A stretch of 64,000 nucleotides of DNA, from assembly GCA_004335735.1 (NCBI GenBank), contig QAXK01000713.1, positions 1 through 64,000 on the forward strand. The letters run 5' to 3'. This stretch comes from Chlorella sp. KRBP (taxonomy: Eukaryota > Chlorophyta > Trebouxiophyceae > Chlorellales > Chlorellaceae). The notes under the pieces are model-generated. The model did not search any database and was not told the DNA's origin. It worked only from the letters and a program-made list of their open reading frames with translations. This document shows positions 24,527 through 33,162 of the stretch, piece after piece (the stretch's first letter is position 1; the number at the start of each line of letters is the position of its first letter). A program made the translations under genes and the position numbers.

Positions 24527-25722
24527 TGGCCACCCACCGCCCGGACGAGGCGCGCGAGGTCGCCGATCGAGCCCATCGTGAGGAAGGTGATGTCGAGGAC
24601 CGAGGAGATGGTGCTGCGCTCCCCGGGGGCGACCCGCAGGACGTGCAGGCGCACGTGCGGCCCGAGGTGCCCGGCCGCCCGCTGGACCTCGGCGATGGGG
24701 GTGTCGGCGCCGGTGACCATGACGACGATGGAGGTGCCGGGCGCCAGGCCCGAGAGTCGGGCCGCGAGCGAGGGCAGGTCGGCGTCGTCGGGCTCGACCC
24801 GGGAGAAGCCGTCGAGGGTGCGCGCCACCCCGGCGCGGTCGACCGCGTGCGCCCCGGCGACGACGCTGACGTCCATCTCGTCGCGCAGGGCCCGGACCGC
24901 CACCGAGGCGGCGGCCGTGATCGCCCGCTCGAAGGTGGCCTCGTCGTCGTAGCCGTCGAGCCGGGCGTCGAGGAGGACGCCGAGGTGCGAGCGGCGGGTG
25001 TCGGTGTAGCCCTTCATCATCAGCGTCGTCGTGCCGGCGGCGGCCGACATCCGGGCCGAGGACTGCCAGTGCACGTGCCGGCGGTCGTCGCCGGGGAGGT
25101 AGGCGCGCAGGGTGTGGAAGTCGAGGTCGGACACCGACGGGTCCTGGGTCGGGCGGCCCTCGAGGTCGCGCACCAGCCCGGCGTCGAGGGAGGGCAGCCG
25201 GACGACCTCGGGGTGCACGAACAGCTCGACGGTGCGCGAGGTGTTGAGGGTCCGACGGGCCAGGCCGAACGGGTCGCCGAGCACCGTGGTCACCGGCCCG
25301 ACGACGACCACGCCGCGGCGCCGCGTGGGGATCTCGAACGGGTAGTCGACGCGCACACCGGGCCCGAGCGAGGACATCCGGAAGGCCTCGATGCGCCCGT
25401 CGACGGGCACCTCGAGGTCGGCCGGCGCGACCCGGCGGCTGCGACCGTTGGTCACGAGCAGCGAGCCGTCGGCGGTGACACCGGGACGCACCCGGACGGG
25501 TCGCACGCTGAGGTCGAGGTCGACGCTTGAGCCACCGAGGGTCATGAGCACCGCGAGCACGAGCAGGACGAGCAGCCCGATGCCGATGAGCCGCGCCTCG
25601 TCCCACCCGAGGGTCCACCCGACGAGGACCGCGAGCACGCCGACCACCGCCGCCCCCCAGCCGGTACGGGTCACGACGGACCCCTCCCGGAGGAGGTCGA
25701 GGAGCCGGTGCTGCGTGGTCAT
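24523..25722 (-). CDS. DUF58 domain-containing membrane protein
   Basis: The 399-residue protein has two N-terminal transmembrane helices (about residues 18-60), a beta-rich region, and the DUF58 block with DFHTLRAYLPGDDRRHVHW followed by a VWA-like fold. The HWQSSAR segment is typical. DUF58 proteins accompany MoxR ATPases in nearly all bacteria; the VWA-like domain is thought to be the ATPase partner. Here it lies between MoxR (14-nt gap) and the transglutaminase-like gene (4-nt overlap), so the three are one translation-coupled unit at the membrane. Confidence 0.88.
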   Translation of the reverse strand: MTTQHRLLDLLREGSVVTRTGWGAAVVGVLAVLVGWTLGWDEARLIGIGLLVLLVLAVLMTLGGSSVDLDLSVRPVRVRPGVTADGSLLVTNGRSRRVAPADLEVPVDGRIEAFRMSSLGPGVRVDYPFEIPTRRRGVVVVGPVTTVLGDPFGLARRTLNTSRTVELFVHPEVVRLPSLDAGLVRDLEGRPTQDPSVSDLDFHTLRAYLPGDDRRHVHWQSSARMSAAAGTTTLMMKGYTDTRRSHLGVLLDARLDGYDDEATFERAITAAASVAVRALRDEMDVSVVAGAHAVDRAGVARTLDGFSRVEPDDADLPSLAARLSGLAPGTSIVVMVTGADTPIAEVQRAAGHLGPHVRLHVLRVAPGERSTISSVLDITFLTMGSIGDLARLVRAVGGQ

Positions 25723-25736
25723 CGGTGTCGGTGGCC

Positions 25737-26723
25737 TCAGCGCTCGGCGGTCGCGGCGGCCGGCATGGGGATGGTGTCGAAGAGCTCGTCGATGACGTCG
25801 AGGATGGTCACGCCGTCGAACTGGGCGTCGGCGTCGAGGAGCATCCGGTGCTGCATGACGGGGACGGCGAGCTCCTTGAGGTCGTCGGGGACGACGTAGT
25901 TGCGGCCCTGCCCGGCGGCCCAGGCCTTCGCGGCGTGGATGTAGCCGAGCAGCCCGCGGACCGAGAGCCCGAGCCGGACGTGCCGGTGCTCGCGGGAGCG
26001 CTCGGCGACGGTCTGGGTGAACTCGAGCAGCGGGCGCGAGACGTGGACGGACCGGGCGACCTGCCGCATCCGCAGCACCTGGGTGCCGTCGAGGACGGGG
26101 GTGACGGCGGCCGCGCGGTCGCGGACGGCCATCCCCGACAGCACGCCGATGGTGGCCTCGGCGTCCGGGTAGCCGATGGCGGTCTTCATGAGGAACCGGT
26201 CGAGCTGGGCCTCCGGGAGCCGGTAGGTGCCGGCCTGCTCGATGGGGTTCTGCGTCGCGATGACCATGAACGGCGACGGCACCGCGTGGGTGACGCCGTC
26301 GACGGTGACCCGCCCCTCCTCCATCACCTCGAGGAGCGAGGACTGGGTCTTGGGCGAGGCCCGGTTGATCTCGTCCGCGAGGACGATGTTGGCGAACACC
26401 GGCCCGGCGCGGAACTCGAAGGCCTGCGCCTTCGGGTCGTAGATCGAGGCGCCGGTGACGTCCGAGGGCAGCAGGTCCGGGGTGAACTGGATGCGCTGGT
26501 GGCTGCCGCGCACGGCCCCGGCGAGCGAGCGCGCGAGGCTGGTCTTCCCGGTGCCGGGCACGTCCTCGAGGAGGAGGTGCCCGCCGGCGGCGAGGCAGGC
26601 CACGCTCAGCTGGACGACGCGCTCCTTGCCGACGAGCGCGGCGCCGACGGCGTCGACGATCGTCGCGAAGGTCTCGCCGAACCAGGCGATCTCGTCGGCG
26701 TGCGCGACGGGCTGGCTGCTCAT
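25737..26723 (-). CDS. MoxR family AAA+ ATPase
   Basis: This 328-residue MoxR-proper AAA+ protein has Walker A in LLLEDVPGTGKTSLARSLAG, Walker B IVLADEINRASPKTQSSLLE and sensor 1 in FMVIATQNPIEQAGTYRLPE. The arginine-finger region and C-terminal lid contain VSVRGLLGYIHAAKAWA-like sequence. These ATPases act as chaperones that mature or remodel envelope-associated complexes together with VWA/DUF58 partners. It is second in the operon behind the giant Ig/FN3 protein (54-nt gap), in a gene set conserved in actinobacteria. Confidence 0.92.
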   Translation of the reverse strand: MSSQPVAHADEIAWFGETFATIVDAVGAALVGKERVVQLSVACLAAGGHLLLEDVPGTGKTSLARSLAGAVRGSHQRIQFTPDLLPSDVTGASIYDPKAQAFEFRAGPVFANIVLADEINRASPKTQSSLLEVMEEGRVTVDGVTHAVPSPFMVIATQNPIEQAGTYRLPEAQLDRFLMKTAIGYPDAEATIGVLSGMAVRDRAAAVTPVLDGTQVLRMRQVARSVHVSRPLLEFTQTVAERSREHRHVRLGLSVRGLLGYIHAAKAWAAGQGRNYVVPDDLKELAVPVMQHRMLLDADAQFDGVTILDVIDELFDTIPMPAAATAER

Positions 26724-26777
26724 GGTGTCCTCGTCATCGGCTCGGGGGTGGGGACTCGGGGGCGGGGGGTCTGGGGG

Positions 26778-29700
26778 TCACGGCGCGACCCACGTCTCGC
26801 GGACCGGGGTCTCGGGCGCGGCCCCGTCGTCACAGGTGATCGTGTACTGCGTCCCGGAGGTCGCGGTGAGCTCCGACGCGGGGACCGCGCGGGTCCCGTT
26901 GCCGTCGGCGTCGGTGTCGAGGGTGACCGTCGTCGTACCGCCCGTGCCCTCCTCGTCGACGACGCACTGGAGGGTGCGGCTCGGGCTGAGGTTGGCGGCG
27001 GTGAGCACGAGGGTGGCCTGGCCGTCCCCGGGCGGGTCGCCCGCGGACGCGGTGAGGGTCCCGGCCCGGGTGGCGGCCGACCCCGTCGCCGCGACGCTGT
27101 CGGAGCCCCGGGTCAGGGTGGCGCGCAGCCCGAGGTCGACCGCGTAGCCGACCTTGCGGGTGTAGGTCTGGGTCCAGCTGCCGCCGCCGGTGCGGTCGTC
27201 GATCTGGAGGTCGCCCGCGACGCCCCCGGTCACCGACACGGCGACGTCGGCGGGTCGCCCGTTCGGCTCCGCGCGCACGGTGAAGGTCACGTAGGGGCCG
27301 ACCGTCGAGACCACCTCGATGCTCGCCGCGCCGAGCGGCCCGTAGACGACGTCGGAGTCGACCCTGGCGCCCGAGGACAGCCCGCCACCGTTGGTCGCGG
27401 TGAGGGTGATCGTGTAGCCCGAGCCGTTCGCCGGCACCGTGACGACTTCGTCGAAGGGGGTCGGGTCGGAGGGCGCCGACCAGCTGCCGCACGCCGTGCC
27501 CGAGACCCGGCAGGTGATGGTCAGCGAGTCGTCGCGGGCCGCGGGCGAGGTGAACCGCAGGCGCACCGAGCGGTCCGCACCGGTCGCCACGGCGGACAGC
27601 CCGCTGAAGTCCCCGGGTGTCCCGACCGCCTCGAGCGAGGTCGGGGCGCTCGGGGCCGAGGAGAAGAACGGGTTGGCGGCGACGACGCGGTACTCGTACG
27701 TCGAGCCGTCGTTCTCGACGGCGTCGGCGTCGCAGCGGGTGCTCGCCGTGCGGCAGACCTGGGTGGTGCCGCCGGGGCCGCTGCGGGTGACCGTGTACTC
27801 GGTGGTACCGGGACCGTTGGGGGGCACCGCGGTCCAGCTGACGACGACCGCCTGGCGGGCGCCACCGGCGACCTCGGTGCTCTCGAGCCGCGGGGCGTCA
27901 GGGCTCGAGGGGGTGCCCGCCGACTGCCCCTCGACCGTGGCCGGCGGTCCGAAGCCGGCGGTGTTGCGGGCCCGGATGGTGAACTGCGTCGGCAGCGAGT
28001 TGTCGAGCCCGCCGGCCGTGACGGAGGTCGATGACGTCTCGACCCGGCCGCCCGGCCAGGTGACGAGGTAGGAGGTGACGGCCGAGCCCTGGGTGGGGGC
28101 CGCGCCCCAGGCGACGGTGACCGACCGGTTCTGCGGGTCGGTCACCCGCGGGTCGACCGGGGCGCCGGGCACCTCGTCGGGGGTGACCGGCGCCGACGGG
28201 CGGCTCTCCGGCCCCCAGCCGGCGGCGTTGCGCGCCCGGACCGTGAACCGCTGCGGCGTCGCGTTCTCCAGGTCGGTGACGAGGCAGGGCGAGGCCGAGC
28301 AGAGCTGGCTGCCGCCGGGCCAGCGCACCTCGTAGGCCTCGACGGGCAGCCCGTTGTCGTTCGGCGGCGTCCAGGTCAGCCGCGCCGAGCGGCTGAGCGT
28401 GGGCCCGGTCTGGGCCGGGGTGCCCGGGGCGTCCGGCGTCCCGAGCACGTCGACGACCAGCGTGCCGGTGGCCTGGCGGTCGGTCCGGCCGGCGGAGCCG
28501 ACGTCGGTGATCGTCACGGCGAAGGTGATGCGCCCGCGGGCGTCGGCGGCCGGGGTGACCGACAGGTTCGTCGGGCCCTCGGTGGTCACCGTGCCGGCCG
28601 ACCCCGACGTGCGCACCACCCGGACGACCGAGAACTCCGGGTCGCCGAGCTGCGAGCCGAGGTAGGGCCGGATGTTGACCGTGCGCGTGGTGCCGGCCCG
28701 CACACCGGAGAGGACGACGGGGTCCATCGTCGGCGGCTGGGCCGGGGCCACGCGCACCGTGATGACCGCGGGGACGGCCTCGGTGCCCTCGGCGGTGACG
28801 AGCAGGCGGGCGGTGCTGCCGGGGACCGCGGCGGCCCCGGCCCTCACGACGAGCGTGGAGTCGTCGCGGTTCTCGACCGTGAGACCGCTGACGGCCGTCT
28901 CGAGGCGCCCGGTGTACCGCAGCTCGCCGGCGGTCTCCGGCCGCGCCGTCCACACGTGGCAGAGCTGGGGGATCGACAGCGGTCGCGACGTGCCGCCGAC
29001 GATGACGTCCACCGCCGTCGGCGGGCAGCGCAGCACCGGGGTCTCGGGACCGACCTGCACCGGCACCGTGAGGAAGGCCCGCTTGGCGGTGGGGTCGTCG
29101 GGGGCGGTCCCCGTGGTGACCTCGAAGGCGATGGCGGCCGGCCCGACGTAGCCGGCCAGGCCCGTGACGACGAGGCGCGAGGGGCCGTCGGCCTCGACCC
29201 GCACCTTGCCGGCCGGCGAGGCGGCGAGCTGGTCGCTCGTCGTCAGGGTCAGCTCGCGGCCCGCGGGGTCGAGGACGACGTCCTCGAGCTCGACGGTCGT
29301 CGAGTCGTCGCGGTCGACCCGCACGAGGGCGTCGGGCCGCACGCTCGGGGCGCCCGAGCCACCGGCCGGGACGTGGACCAGGCCGAGGGCCGCCGCACCG
29401 CCGGCGTCGACGACCTCGAAGGAGAGGACCTGCGGCGTGTCCTTCACCGGGAGGGTCGCGACGCCGCCGTCGATGCGGGCGGCCGGGGCGTTGAAGACGC
29501 GGGTGACCCGGAGCGCACCACCCGGCGAGTCGGGGTCGACGGCCCCGGCGAGCAGGTCGACGTCGACGCTCGAGGCCCCGGGCTCCGGCTGCGCGAGCGC
29601 GTTGCGGGGCACCGGCGGGAGGTTGACGCCGGCCCGCCCGCGCACGGTGACCGTCGCCCTCGACGGCTCGCCGCTGGCCCCGACGATCGTGTAGACGAAC

Positions 29701-32700
29701 ACGAGCGGCCGGTCGGCCGGCGGACCGGTGACCGTCACCCGCCCGGTCGCCGGGTCGAGCCGGGCGTCGCCGGTGGCGGCGGCGTCGGCGGACTCCAGCG
29801 GCAGGACCGAGGCCCGCTCCCCGATCGGCTGGATGTCGTTGGCGAGGGTGTCGACGGTGACGGTGGCGCCGGGCGCGACGGTGACCTCGTCGTCGACCGC
29901 GACGACGGGCTGGGGGTCGCCGGGCGGCGCGACGGCGACGCGTACGGTGCCGGTGCCGAGGTTGCCGTAGCGGTCGGCGACGAGGTAGGTGAAGTCGTCG
30001 GTGCCACCGGTGGTCGGGTACGCCTGGTAGGTGATGGTCGACGGCGTGACGGCGAGGACCCGGCCGAGCCTCGGGGCCGAGGAGAGCCCGGCGAGGGTCG
30101 TGGAGTCGCCGTCGGGGTCGGACCCGGAGTCGGGGACGGACACGGTGATGGTGTCGCCGGCGACGACTCGCCCCTCGAGGGTCGGCGGTGCGGGGGCGCG
30201 GTTGGGCCGGTCCGCCGACGGCGGCGGGACGACGGAGACCCGGGCCAGGCCGGTGGCGCGCTTGCCCCCGGCCCCCTCCACGACGTAGGTGATGGCGACG
30301 GTCTGCTGCGTCGTGACCTCGGGGGCCTGGAAGCGGACCACCGTGCCGGCCACGTAGGCGGCCCCGACGTCCTCGCTCGTCGGGGCGCCGTCCGGCCCAC
30401 CGACGGGCAACGTGCCCGCCCGGGGGGAGCCCTCGACCTGGGGAGACAACCGGAGCGTGGCGCCGGTGGGGTCGATGTCGTTGTCCAGCACCGGGATCGA
30501 GACGTGGTCGCCGGAGCGCACGGTGGCGGTGTCGTCGACGGCGATGGGGGTGACGTCCTCCGGCTCCGGCAGCTGCAGCACCGACACGTCGCCCGTGGCG
30601 GTGCTGCCCTGGCCGTTGGTGACGGTGTAGCGGACGAGCACCGGGTTGGGTCGCAGCGAGGGCCGGGTGGCGGCGATGCGCAGCCAGCGACCGCGCAGGA
30701 CGGCGACCTCGACGGCGTCCGAGGACTCGGTCTCGATGCCCTGGACGACGAGCAGGCCCCCGGCGGGGTCGACGTCGTTGGCGAGCACGTCGACGATGGT
30801 CGCGGTCTGCCCGCGGACGACGACCTGGTCGGGCATCGCGGTGATCCGGCCCGGGCGCTCGGTCGCGGCCCGGACGTCGACGCGGATCGCCCCGCGGGCG
30901 ATCGGTGCGTCACCGAACCGGACGGGGTAGGAGAGCAGGTAGGTGCCCGGGGCGCCGGCCGTGATCGACACGGTGCCGGCGTCGATGCTCGTGACGACGG
31001 TGGTGCCGTCGGGGGCGGTGACGTTCCCCGCCAGCTGGAGGCGGGCGGCGGGCGTCGCGGGGTCGGTGCCCGGCACGTCGTTGTCGAGGGGTCGCAGGAC
31101 GACCGGCTTGCCGACCTCCCCGCGCCCGACGTCCGGCAGCGGCGTCGCGGGGATCGGCCGGGCGGTGTCGGCGAGGACGTCGACGCTCTGCCGGCCGACG
31201 GTCTCGGCGGTGCCGTCGGAGACGGTGTACTCGATGGTGCGCGGTCCGGTCTCGGCGGGCGCGGTGTAGCGCAGGCGACCGTCGGCCGTCAGGGCCACGG
31301 GGGCCTCGCCGTCGGCGGCCTTCGTGACGGCCACCGGGTCGGAGTCGGGGTCGCGCCAGTCGCCGACGACCGGGATGCCGACCGACCCGCGGCTGCTCAC
31401 CGAGGTGACGGTGGGCACGAGGTTGGGTCGCAGCGTCGGTGCGCCGTTCTCGGAGGGCGCGCGCACCTCGACCGAGACCCGGGCCGAGGAGCTGTTGCCG
31501 CGGCCGTCGTCGATGACGTACTCGAACGAGGTGGCGGACGCCGTCGAGGCGAGGACGAGCTGGACCGTCTGGCCGTCCGGAGAGACCGCGAGCGAGCCGT
31601 CGCGCTGCGGCAGCCCGGAGACACGGGTCACCGAGAGCACGCTGCCGGAGGGGTTGACGTCGTTGTCGAGCACGTGGATGGTGCTCGTCCGGCCCGGACG
31701 CGCACCGACCGTGTCGTCGACGGCGCGGGGCGGCTTGCTGCTGCGGTCGACCGTCGTCGACTGGTCGGGGTCCTTCGGGGGCGACTGCGACGACGGCGGG
31801 GCCACGGCAGCCCAGTCGTCGAGGCGGGCGCCGTCGTCGAGGGACCACACGCCGCCACTGGTGGAGTCGTTGAGGGCGACCGACCGGTGGTTGACCCGCA
31901 GGTGCGGGGAGAGCAGGTTGGTGGCCGACGTGAGCTGGACCTCGGTGAAGGCACCACCGCAGGACCTGACGACGCGGCCGGGGCTGCCGGACCACGCGGC
32001 GTAGGTGCAGCCGTCGAGGACGACCGGCGCGGTGGCCGGTCCGGTGCCTCCCCCGGCCAGGGTGCGGACCGCGCCCGACTCGAGGGTCACCGCGAGGAGG
32101 GCCCGCGGGGTGGCGACGAGCAGGTCGCCGGTGGTGGTGCGCTCGATGGGCGCGCCGCCCGCCAGGCTCTGCCCGCGGACGGTGACCCGCTCGCCGCCCG
32201 GGCGGGCGATGACGCCGGAGACGGTGTCGAGGACCACGGGGCCGTCGGGGGTCAGCACGAGGTGGGCGTCCTGGAGGGCCCCGCCGAGGGACTCCGACTC
32301 CTGGCTGAAGCGCCCGTCGCCGGTGGGCCGCAGCGTGAGGAGCCGGCCGCCGGAGCCCGCCGCGTAGGCGGTGCCCTCGCCGTCGACCGCGACGTCGGCG
32401 GTCAGGGCGTCCCCGGTGACCTCCGGGGCGATGGGCACCGTGGCGAGCGGCTCGACCTGGGTGTCGAGGCCGTCGACGGAGGCGACCGAGGGAGTCAGCG
32501 AGGAGGCCGCCCGCACGTCTCCGGAGTCGGGGTCGACGACGACGGAGGTGCCGCTCCCGACGGCCAGCGGCGAGGCGGGGGGCACCGTGGCCGTGCGGTC
32601 GCCGACGAGGCTCCCGGTCCGCACGTCGACGGGGACGACCTTGCCCGTGATGCGGTCGCGGGTGAGCACGGAGGCGCCGGACTGCACGACGTCGAGCTGG

Positions 32701-32981
32701 TAGGTCTGGTCGCGCTCCTCGCTCGGGGCCAGCGCGGCGTCGAGGTGCGCGGCCGGGGCGTTGAGCCGGCCGAAGAGCCCGGCGCGGTCGTTGGTGACCC
32801 ACAGGGTGCCGTCGTTGGCCTCGAGGTGGTCGGTCGTGTACCCCGGGCTGCGGGTGGCGGCCCAGCCGAACCCCCCGAGCGCGACGGCCAGGACGGTGGC
32901 GATGACCGTGCCCGTGCGGGGTCGCCGAAGACCGCGACGTGACCGATGGCCGCGCCGCGCCGTCCCACGCTCCTCGCTCAT
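26778..32981 (-). CDS. Giant membrane-anchored Ig-like/fibronectin type III protein
   Basis: The product is 2,067 residues, one of the largest in the window. A basic cytoplasmic tail (1-23) and one transmembrane helix (about 24-42) precede a large outside part. This holds a beta-propeller-like region (about 50-400), then several tandem Ig/cadherin-like domains marked by recurring NDVDP-type loops (LDNDVNPSG, LANDVDPAG, LDNDIDPTG). The C-terminal third is fibronectin type III repeats (WTPPNDNG, PVEAYEVRW, VSWTAVPPNGPGTTEY). It looks like a surface stalk or adhesin-like scaffold. The ATG at 32981 is chosen over one 93 nt upstream because CGGAG lies 4-5 nt before it. It heads the MoxR-DUF58-TgpA operon. 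Confidence 0.88.
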   Translation of the reverse strand: MSEERGTARRGHRSRRGLRRPRTGTVIATVLAVALGGFGWAATRSPGYTTDHLEANDGTLWVTNDRAGLFGRLNAPAAHLDAALAPSEERDQTYQLDVVQSGASVLTRDRITGKVVPVDVRTGSLVGDRTATVPPASPLAVGSGTSVVVDPDSGDVRAASSLTPSVASVDGLDTQVEPLATVPIAPEVTGDALTADVAVDGEGTAYAAGSGGRLLTLRPTGDGRFSQESESLGGALQDAHLVLTPDGPVVLDTVSGVIARPGGERVTVRGQSLAGGAPIERTTTGDLLVATPRALLAVTLESGAVRTLAGGGTGPATAPVVLDGCTYAAWSGSPGRVVRSCGGAFTEVQLTSATNLLSPHLRVNHRSVALNDSTSGGVWSLDDGARLDDWAAVAPPSSQSPPKDPDQSTTVDRSSKPPRAVDDTVGARPGRTSTIHVLDNDVNPSGSVLSVTRVSGLPQRDGSLAVSPDGQTVQLVLASTASATSFEYVIDDGRGNSSSARVSVEVRAPSENGAPTLRPNLVPTVTSVSSRGSVGIPVVGDWRDPDSDPVAVTKAADGEAPVALTADGRLRYTAPAETGPRTIEYTVSDGTAETVGRQSVDVLADTARPIPATPLPDVGRGEVGKPVVLRPLDNDVPGTDPATPAARLQLAGNVTAPDGTTVVTSIDAGTVSITAGAPGTYLLSYPVRFGDAPIARGAIRVDVRAATERPGRITAMPDQVVVRGQTATIVDVLANDVDPAGGLLVVQGIETESSDAVEVAVLRGRWLRIAATRPSLRPNPVLVRYTVTNGQGSTATGDVSVLQLPEPEDVTPIAVDDTATVRSGDHVSIPVLDNDIDPTGATLRLSPQVEGSPRAGTLPVGGPDGAPTSEDVGAAYVAGTVVRFQAPEVTTQQTVAITYVVEGAGGKRATGLARVSVVPPPSADRPNRAPAPPTLEGRVVAGDTITVSVPDSGSDPDGDSTTLAGLSSAPRLGRVLAVTPSTITYQAYPTTGGTDDFTYLVADRYGNLGTGTVRVAVAPPGDPQPVVAVDDEVTVAPGATVTVDTLANDIQPIGERASVLPLESADAAATGDARLDPATGRVTVTGPPADRPLVFVYTIVGASGEPSRATVTVRGRAGVNLPPVPRNALAQPEPGASSVDVDLLAGAVDPDSPGGALRVTRVFNAPAARIDGGVATLPVKDTPQVLSFEVVDAGGAAALGLVHVPAGGSGAPSVRPDALVRVDRDDSTTVELEDVVLDPAGRELTLTTSDQLAASPAGKVRVEADGPSRLVVTGLAGYVGPAAIAFEVTTGTAPDDPTAKRAFLTVPVQVGPETPVLRCPPTAVDVIVGGTSRPLSIPQLCHVWTARPETAGELRYTGRLETAVSGLTVENRDDSTLVVRAGAAAVPGSTARLLVTAEGTEAVPAVITVRVAPAQPPTMDPVVLSGVRAGTTRTVNIRPYLGSQLGDPEFSVVRVVRTSGSAGTVTTEGPTNLSVTPAADARGRITFAVTITDVGSAGRTDRQATGTLVVDVLGTPDAPGTPAQTGPTLSRSARLTWTPPNDNGLPVEAYEVRWPGGSQLCSASPCLVTDLENATPQRFTVRARNAAGWGPESRPSAPVTPDEVPGAPVDPRVTDPQNRSVTVAWGAAPTQGSAVTSYLVTWPGGRVETSSTSVTAGGLDNSLPTQFTIRARNTAGFGPPATVEGQSAGTPSSPDAPRLESTEVAGGARQAVVVSWTAVPPNGPGTTEYTVTRSGPGGTTQVCRTASTRCDADAVENDGSTYEYRVVAANPFFSSAPSAPTSLEAVGTPGDFSGLSAVATGADRSVRLRFTSPAARDDSLTITCRVSGTACGSWSAPSDPTPFDEVVTVPANGSGYTITLTATNGGGLSSGARVDSDVVYGPLGAASIEVVSTVGPYVTFTVRAEPNGRPADVAVSVTGGVAGDLQIDDRTGGGSWTQTYTRKVGYAVDLGLRATLTRGSDSVAATGSAATRAGTLTASAGDPPGDGQATLVLTAANLSPSRTLQCVVDEEGTGGTTTVTLDTDADGNGTRAVPASELTATSGTQYTITCDDGAAPETPVRETWVAP

Positions 32982-33107
32982 ACTCCGGTTTCCGACCGTC
33001 CGGGGCGCGTTCACGGCCGTGCCCCGAGCCCATTGTGGGCGATCGGTGGCGCCTCCGTGGTCGGGTTCGGGCAATCCGCCCGGCGTGTCTCAGGGACTCC
33101 TCACGCA

Positions 33108-33149
33108 CGGGTGCCGAGGCGGTCGACCTCGCGACCACCTCGGCACCCG
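33108..33149 (-). terminator. Strong hairpin downstream of phoX
   Basis: A perfect 12-bp inverted repeat (33108-33119 and 33138-33149) encloses a loop with its own 5-bp stem (GGTCG/CGACC). It begins 13 nt after the phoX stop codon. The 181-nt gap 32982-33162 also holds the promoter region of the FN3 gene; no -10 was assigned there. Confidence 0.75.
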
Positions 33150-33162
33150 GTGCGGGCAGGGC

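Noticed and set aside
28956..32942. 1,328-codon open frame on the plus strand
   Set aside because: It is antisense to the Ig/FN3 gene, whose frame has a membrane helix and clear repeat domains; the antisense translation is low-complexity.
26778..32981. Tandem DNA repeats or slippage region in the Ig/FN3 gene
   Set aside because: Domain repeats are evident in the protein, but the DNA units are diverged and show no short perfect tandem copies.
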